From assembly GCF_902459465.1 (NCBI RefSeq), contig NC_047066.1, positions 1,364,001 to 1,428,000 of the forward strand: a DNA stretch of 64,000 nucleotides. Reading direction: 5' to 3'. The DNA is from Asterias rubens. Taxonomy: Eukaryota > Echinodermata > Asteroidea > Forcipulatida > Asteriidae. The notes below the pieces were generated by a model. The model was given only the letters and a program-made list of their open reading frames with translations, made no database searches and was not told where the DNA came from. The first letter of the stretch is position 1; each line of letters starts with the position of its first letter. This document shows positions 57,701 to 64,000 of the stretch, in pieces. The translations under genes were made by a program, and so were the position numbers.

Positions 57701-59820
57701 TTTTTTTCTCTAGTTAGCAACAACGATCACTTCATCGTTTTGGAAACCGCTGTTTGTCTGGGAAAACCAATCCAATGTTCATGCATATATTAACGACGCA
57801 CTCCTATATTTGGTTAATAATTGATGAATAAAATGTTTACTCAGGTACGCCTGCCAATGAAACTGATCTACGTCATACCAAGCGCTGGTTGATGTATGTA
57901 AAGGGTGGGAGAGTTCAAAGCTTAGACGTTAGATTAATGTCTGGTGATTATTTTGTCAGTCAAATTTGAGTCATGTGCTATTAAACAACGAAGTGTTTGT
58001 TACTTTCGAAACACATTATGTAAAGGAAATCACAAGCACTTTTTAATGGTTTTGTGGTTGTTTCCTTAACACATTAATACAACAAACTAAAAACCACAAC
58101 ACAAAACAAGCAAACAAAACCGAAAACGAACAAACAAGCATTCAACACACAAACAAAATACCCAATTCAAAAGCACAAACAAACAAATAAATAAATACCA
58201 CAACAAACAAAAAGTCAAGAACAACATTATTGGTTGATGTTTGGTCGTTTTTTTTTTTAAATGACCCCATGAACCACCACGGTATCGAGTGCACTACAGA
58301 AAAACGCAAGTGAAAAAAATCTTTGGGAAAAAACCAGTAACGAACACAGTGCCATTAGGTATTTCAACTGAGCAAAAAACGTGTGTATGGAAACTTAAAT
58401 AAATCCAGAGAGGTTATATAAGGATAACACGGCAATTTTTGTTTTAACCGACTTTCAAACATGAACCAGCAACTGTAGAATGTATGCGGTATAAGGTGCA
58501 TTGCACCGCACCGCGTGTTACTCAGTTTCCGATTCTGACGTCATAGAAGACAAATCCCTAGTGCGATGGTTTATAGGATCGTAGAGATGAGAATAGTAAC
58601 TAAAGTAATATGAACGAAAACCCGTGTGAATTCGCCGCTATCGTACAACGAGTGCGTTGAGTTCATGCTGCGACGACGACTGACCGTGGTAACTTTTGAA
58701 TATTTTTGTTATTTACTTCTCTTGTGCGGAAAATGTCGGACTTTCCCCTTGTTATTCCCGAATTTATTTATTCAAGCACTATAGCCAATCATTGTCAATC
58801 TAGGTAAAACATTAACTGAACTTGGCGCACATCCAACATTGATCGCACACAATGGTGGACATGGCTCCTTATATAGGAATTAATTTCAGAAGCTGCGGGA
58901 AATATACTGACAGATTTGGAAACTTGTACTGCATGGCTTAGAACTTCGTGGCAAACTGTGGTCAAAATCCACGTAAAAAAACATATGGCTCTGTTTGTTG
59001 GAGTTCCATTTCATCATTAAGTAAAACATGATCAATTGTTGTGTACATTTGACTTATTTGGTAGAATCTTGTGTTTGTTTCAAACTGTCATTGCGCATGT
59101 ATGTTGCTTTAAGACTGTTCCCAATACACTGTGAAATAAATATTATAACTACGATTGAATCAAAATGGCGCAGTAGACTGTCATATTGGCTAGGAAATAG
59201 TAGTAGACATTTGAAAAGTTATGCTAATTTTAAATGACTATCATCACTAGAAAGACGTATAAACATAAGTGAAACCTATGAGGTAATCGGAAAATGTTAG
59301 CCTAAACCTTGATTTCGTACATGCCACGGTCAAATCACATACTATGAAATGACTACAGGCTTGGATGTGAGTTAATGTTGTCTTTATTCAAGTCCAGTTC
59401 TCAAGCGAGAGATTCATATGCCGTCGATATGAAGTTATTAATGGTGGTCCCGGCACAGGTTGGGGATTTTTCTGATGTGGACTTAAAATAAAACGACTAC
59501 CACGGGATTGGGACACTTGGGTCAAGTCTAGGATTAATTTTGTGATATTGACACTAATTCATTCAGGTATTAGCTCAGATTTACATGAAACTTTGTCTAA
59601 CAGTTGAAACTTGTATTAAGAATCCTGTTATTGGTAACTTCAACTTGGTTTCAGGTGGTTCCTCTGATGTTTAACCCAGGGGAGGGGAGGTGTCTGCCGG
59701 GGCCCAATGCAGCAAAACCTTTGTCTGGCGGCGGTATGTTGACTAAAATATAGGAACTCTGCCCTGACAAACAACAAGTACATGTTCGTACTGCAAGCCA
59801 GTTATTGGAAATACCCAAGT

Positions 59821-59857
<37 letters not shown>

Positions 59858-60090
59858 GGGGGGGGGGGGAATTCCACACTGTCAGACTGAGATTAAACGA
59901 TATGTAAATGAGACAGATGTGTGTGTCCAATACCAAAATGCCGGTTTGGTCACGTGATTCATTTGATGTTAGTTGGGAAAAGCTGAGGTTTCGATGACGA
60001 AGCCAGAAAGGTTTCAGACAACCATGGCCTCAGAGGTATGTCCAAACATTGAGCAATAAACTTCTGAACTTGAGGTAAGATTTTCATTTC

Positions 60091-60689
60091 TTTTTTGAGG
60101 ACTGTTTATCAAGGCCACTACGGGTACCAAAAATGAAATGTTAAAATACAAATGTTTATCTCCAGACCTACAGGGTTATTGACTTCCGTTTTTTTCCTTT
60201 CAATTAAAGTTTTTGTTATACTTTTGCAGGATAGCAATGGACGACACGATGTAATTGTGGTGCTTTTAAATTAAACTCATTTGTTCCTCAATTTGTCGAG
60301 CTTTGTCTTCCTGAGAGAAGGTTGCAAAGTTAATGTTTTTTCTTTATTATTTCCAGGAATTTAGGGAATGTGCTAATGTTTTTTATTGTAAATGAGGAAT
60401 GTTAGAGTGATTGCGGGCGAAATCAGTACAATTTTATTCAGAACAATCATTGATCTTTCGAGAGAAGGCAGCAATTTTAAGAGAGATAGAGCTGAGGCCT
60501 GCGATGTGAGTCTGTAGCAGACAGACCAGTAGCAGAAGGCTATCTTTGGGTGAATTGGGTGAAAAATATCCGTATATTTTCTAAGTTTGACAAAATTCAG
60601 TACCAAATACCAGCCTACAATCAATGTCCAACGGTCTTTGAAGACCCATTCGTTTGCAACGGTTATTATTTGATATGTTTAGATGGCCG
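60091..60689. other. intergenic, nothing recognised
   Basis: Unique-looking sequence upstream of the triplicated unit. The minus-strand frame at 60373-60624 has no domain. Confidence 0.3.
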
Positions 60690-60930
60690 TAGAGACCGAG
60701 TGAAATAACCACCACTCTTTTTAAAGAGCCATATGAGGGTCAACTCTTTTTCAAGTGGTCTTCCACTCTTTTAGATTGAAGTTTGCATATTTTTAAAGTG
60801 ATTTTTCACTCTGTCTTGGAGTGAAACTCCTTTAAAAGAGTGAAATAACCACCACTGTTTTTAAAGAGCCATATGAGGGACAGCTTCTCGAAATGTAAAG
60901 AGTGGTGCTTTTTATACATTTAGAGAGTAA
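60690..60930 (-). mobile_element. GAGTGAAA word-rich element, reversed
   Basis: Two tandem modules, with AAAGAGCCATATGAGGG twice (60724 and 60864 region), which match the 41688-42190 repeat in reverse. Confidence 0.6.
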
Positions 60931-60935
60931 ACGAA

Positions 60936-61820
60936 ATTTAATAAGTACATTGGATTACCGTTCACTTGGGATTACCATTCAAAATAATCTCAAATGGGAC
61001 CAACAAGTTCAACAGATAGTCAGTATGGCTTCACGACGACTTTACACACTAAGTAAATTAAAGAAAAATCAAGTTCAAGCCAATGACCTCATTGTTATTT
61101 ATAAACTATACATTCGCCCATTACTCGTATCCGCTGTTGCTGTGTGGTCATCGGGAATCACTGAAATACAAGCTTATAACATTGAACAAGTTCAAAAAAG
61201 GGCTTTGCGTATTATTGCTTATCCGAATGTTTTTTCTTATCTAGATCACTTGAATTTTTTTTAGACTTGAATCATTGAACGAAAGGCGTAAACACCTATT
61301 TTCCAAGTCACTGCTTACTTCTGATAATCATCGCGCCCACCTCCTCCCCCAGAACGTAAATCTAACTATTTATCAGAGCATACTTTAAGAAACACCAGGC
61401 AATTGCAACACCTTCAGATACAAATCTCAAAGATACAAAAACTCGCCTGTCCCCTCAGTGCTCCAGATGCTTAACTCAATCAGTTCATGATAACAGCTCC
61501 ATTTTATTTCTGTTGTGCTCCTGTTGTGTCCAAATCTCCCTTGCCTACTGAATGTTGCTGTTTTGTTTAAAACTCCCTTATGTTTGTTTTAATTTTGTGT
61601 CCACAAATCCCCCCTACTGTCTATGGCTGTTTTCCCAATTCCTGTTTGTCTGTTTAACTCTTACTAGTAATATTTTTAATATTATTGTATTAACATATCT
61701 ACTTGTACATATATTTTTGATGTAATGTTATTGTTAACCAAATGCCATTAGTCTGTGACTTTTTATTTGGTGTTGTATTTTTATATGAAAATAAACCAAT
61801 TTAAAAAAAAAAAAAAAAAA
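60936..61820 (+). mobile_element. LINE 3' fragment with poly-A tail
   Basis: The frame to 61263 carries the end of a non-LTR reverse transcriptase: LGITIQNNLKWDQQVQ, IYKLYIRPLL, AVWSSG and IEQVQKRALRIIAY. After a frameshift in the T-run at 61254-61262 the coding continues (LESLNERRKHLF) to a stop near 61388. The 3' UTR ends with AATAAA and a poly-A run at 61801-61820. It is a different family from the 2827-4112 LINE, which has an (ATT)n tail. Confidence 0.75.
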
Positions 61821-61821
61821 T

Positions 61822-62468
61822 GAATTGAATTGTGTACATACACGATAAAAGCGGGATTCTTATGTCGTGGTGACATTACGCTTCCGTTTGTGGCACAGAT
61901 AATATGTACGCTGTGTGAAAAAAAAATCCCAAGCCCATAACCACAAGCCTGGTAACTGACCCCGCCCTTTTCCAAACCCCCTTATCTGTGAAAATGAGTC
62001 AGATGTTGACTAGTCGAAGAATTGAGTTATATGCATGGCTGGAAAGAACACACCAGCACCATTTAGTTGGTATAATTGTCTAAGCTATGGGGTGTATCGC
62101 GTTGCTGAGTTACTCCCGTTTGAATTCAGCCAGTATATAAATTTTTGTTTAAAACGACTAAAGTATGATCACAAAATTGTTGTATTCATAGCTTTATTGC
62201 CTAAAATAAATGTTCTAAAGTTTCTAAATTGGTCTATATTTTCCACATTAAAATGCCCATTACACAATAATGCATTTGGGCGACATCTGACTTATTTTCA
62301 CAGAGTGGGTCACAATATGTGGAATGGTCCAGTCTAAGGCATCAATGAGATTGTAAACTGACTATAGGCTTTGCAAAGTAAAAAAAAAAAAAATAATAAT
62401 AATAATAGTACGTCAAATGTGAATCCTTTTGGACGTGACACTTGGCTCATTGCACTGGCTGAAAAGCA
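61822..62468. other. no recognised gene
   Basis: A 100-codon frame at 62035-62337 (MAGKNTPAPFSWYNC...) shows no domain, signal or splice support. An (AAT)n run lies near 62390-62408. Confidence 0.3.
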
Positions 62469-62813
62469 TGGGACACTATTGGTAATTACTCAAAATAATG
62501 ATTGGCACAACACCTTACTTGGTGACGAGTAATGGGGACAGGTTGATGGTATAAAACATTGTGAGAAACAGCTCCCTCTGAAGTAATGTAGTTTTCGAGA
62601 AAGAGGTCATTTTCATCGAATTTGATTTTAAGACCTCAGATTTAAAGCTTGAGGTCTCGAAGTCAAGCTTTTGAAAGCGCAAAACTTCGTGTGACAAGGG
62701 TGTTTTTTCTTTCATTATTATTTCGCAACTTCGACGACCGATTGAGCTCAAAATTTCACAGGTTTGTTATTTTATGTAATGTTGAGATACACCAAGTGCG
62801 AAGACTGGTCTAT
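62469..62813 (+). mobile_element. TTAA MITE, family A
   Basis: Starts GGGACACTATTGGTAATTAC and ends near ACCAAGTGCGAAGACTGGTC. The outermost TIR bases are decayed on both sides. Confidence 0.65.
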
Positions 62814-62901
62814 ATGAAAAACTTTGACCCCATTTCGGACAGAAAATAAGCCCCTGCTCCCACACACAGCGTGTGTGCACACACTAACACATAAACTGCG
62901 C

Positions 62902-64000
62902 CAATAAAGTATCTAAACACTTACAAATGGTCAGATTTATCGGAACCTGAAATAGTATACAAAAATTTAATTGTTTGTTTCTATTCACCGTTAATTTCTG
63001 CACGTTTTGACACATCTTGTATTGCGCTACGATGTTGTTTGGTGGATTTATGGACACTTGAGTGGCTTAATGTAATTTCAAAAGTTGCAAAAGCCCCTAT
63101 TCACCCCAATTCCAAAAGGGAACTCACATAAGCATCACACTCAGACAAAATCAAGACAAAAGACACAAACTCGTTTCGTTTACATGACCATAAAATTAAT
63201 TGCCGTATCTTTAACTCTAAAACTGCTGTTATCCTGTCCTCCATTCTTGGTGTGTCCTCCATCATTGACCTGAACGGCAAGGAGTCGTCTTCTCATACTC
63301 TCAATGAGACCTCTGATCTGTCCCTGGTCAATCCCCCGCCATTTCCTGATCAGGATGCGTCGCAAACCCCTCGAGAGTGGTGTCAGGCTTTATGGACTTG
63401 TTCACTTTCTTCTGCTGCAGAAGTCACCCTCGGACGGCCACTCCTTGGCAGGTCGTCCACATTTCCCTGAGCTTGGTAGCGATTCCACCATTTACTGACC
63501 GTCGCTGGTGACGTTTTTACCTCGCATCGACGTACCGGCTTCTATCAAACCAACGATCCGTCCTCTTTCCTGTTTGGTCGTTTGAGCCATCTTTCCTGTT
63601 ATCTTGAAACACCTTTCCCTGTCTTACCATTGTTGTATGCCTCCCATCTTTGACCCCATTTACTTGGTTACTGACAATTATTGGTGAGTATGTTCATCGC
63701 AACCGATTTATCCAAAACGCGACCAAAAAAACATCATTTACAAAAGGCGAGCAAAAGAAACGCCGATCTTACTCGTCACAATACAACGATTTAGCTTGAA
63801 TAGGGGCTTTTGCAACTTTTGAAATTCGACCTTAAGCCACTCAAGTGCCCGTAAATCCACCAAACAACATCGTAGCGCAACACAAGATGTGTCAAAATGT
63901 GCAGAAATTAACGGTGACTCGAAATGAATAATTAGTTTTTGGCATACTGTTTCAGGTTCCGATATATCTGACCATTTGTAAGTGTTCAGATACTTTATTG
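62902..64000. mobile_element. Tc1/mariner-type element with ~200-bp inverted repeats
   Basis: CAATAAAGTATCTAAACACT at 62902 is mirrored at the window end (reverse complement CAATAAAGTATCTGAACACT). The similarity runs inward ~200 bp on both sides, through TTGTTTGGTGGATTTA and AAGTTGCAAAAGCCCCTATT. Long inverted repeats of this kind occur in the IR/DR branch of Tc1 elements. It encodes a broken transposase on the minus strand. The right end touches the window edge, so the far flank is unseen. Confidence 0.75.
63180..63590 (-). pseudogene. Tc1-like transposase, catalytic core deleted
   Basis: The minus-strand ATG at 63588-63590 begins MAQTTKQERGRIVGLIEAGT, the first helix-turn-helix. After a frame change comes KWWNRYQAQGNVDDLPRSGR and PRVTSAAEE, including the GRPR hook between the two DNA-binding subdomains. 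The sequence then jumps to the C-terminal end (GQIRGLIESM, LLAVQVNDGGHTK). The whole DDE catalytic region is absent, so this copy cannot mobilise itself. What remains is about 140 codons against about 340 in intact relatives. Confidence 0.8.

Larger units (their letters stand above)
52412..60090 (-). repeat. three tandem 2.56-kb copies of the patched-domain promoter region
   Basis: Copies are at 52412-54973, 54974-57532 and 57533-60090. They are near-identical except for homopolymer lengths and a few indels. Each begins (minus-strand end) with the leader and codons 1-10 of the gene. In the two outer copies the frame runs MKFYCIEENMK and stops. Each also holds a CAA-rich leader, TATA-like GTTATATAAGG and CTTATATAGG, TGACGTCA, and a variable T-run/G-run. 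An assembly artefact must be excluded. Confidence 0.88.

Noticed and set aside
62035-62337. 100-codon frame MAGKNTPAPF...
   Set aside because: No domain, splice or expression evidence; placed between a LINE and a MITE.

Overview
This window is eukaryotic, intron-bearing, AT-rich and crowded with transposons. It most likely comes from a marine deuterostome invertebrate, and an echinoderm fits best. The evidence is secreted single-domain C-type lectins in several copies, a P2X7-C-terminal-domain-like fragment, a patched-domain (RND family) protein, tRNA-derived SINEs, CR1/L2-type LINE remnants, and many short TTAA-flanked inverted-repeat elements. The organism is inferred; no single diagnostic gene is present.

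Layout. 1-152: last exon of a trypsin-like serine protease (+). 0.8-4.1 kb: two MITEs and a dead LINE. 4.5-13.6 kb: lectin gene 1 (+) and lectin gene 2 (-), each followed by a 26-bp minisatellite, plus an orphan lectin upstream region without a lectin. 14.5-21.1 kb: a very large imperfect palindrome with 37-bp repeat arrays at both ends and an internal direct triplication. 22.1-25.9 kb: a broken P2X7-like gene and a weak two-exon candidate gene on the minus strand. 25.86-30.24 kb: a Mutator-like non-autonomous element with a 9-bp target duplication, carrying a nested solo LTR. 30.7-37.0 kb: seven units of a ~0.77/0.95-kb satellite. Each unit carries a CTCF-like motif, several CRE palindromes, a perfect DR4 nuclear-receptor element, an ETS-type site and an E-box. 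37.0-37.24 kb: four copies of a 56-bp hairpin repeat. 37.6-42.6 kb: a second copy of the lectin segment (orphan upstream region, minisatellite, lectin gene 3). 43.5-44.6 kb: two SINEs and a MITE. 44.7-52.4 kb: a complete two-exon patched-domain gene (-). Its promoter, 5' leader and first codons are triplicated in tandem up to 60.09 kb. 60.7-64 kb: a LINE remnant, a MITE and an internally deleted Tc1-like element.

Biology. The three lectins share almost identical signal peptides and N-terminal halves but differ at the three-residue sugar-selectivity motif (EPN, QPN, QPD). This suggests a locally duplicated set of secreted recognition proteins with diversified ligands. The patched-domain gene is the only large intact gene. 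The satellite lies between the P2X7-like/MULE region and the lectin-3/patched-domain region, and its motif content makes it a candidate boundary or factor-binding array. Most remaining DNA is non-autonomous mobile elements, several with an unusual internal structure: one short word repeated in both orientations.
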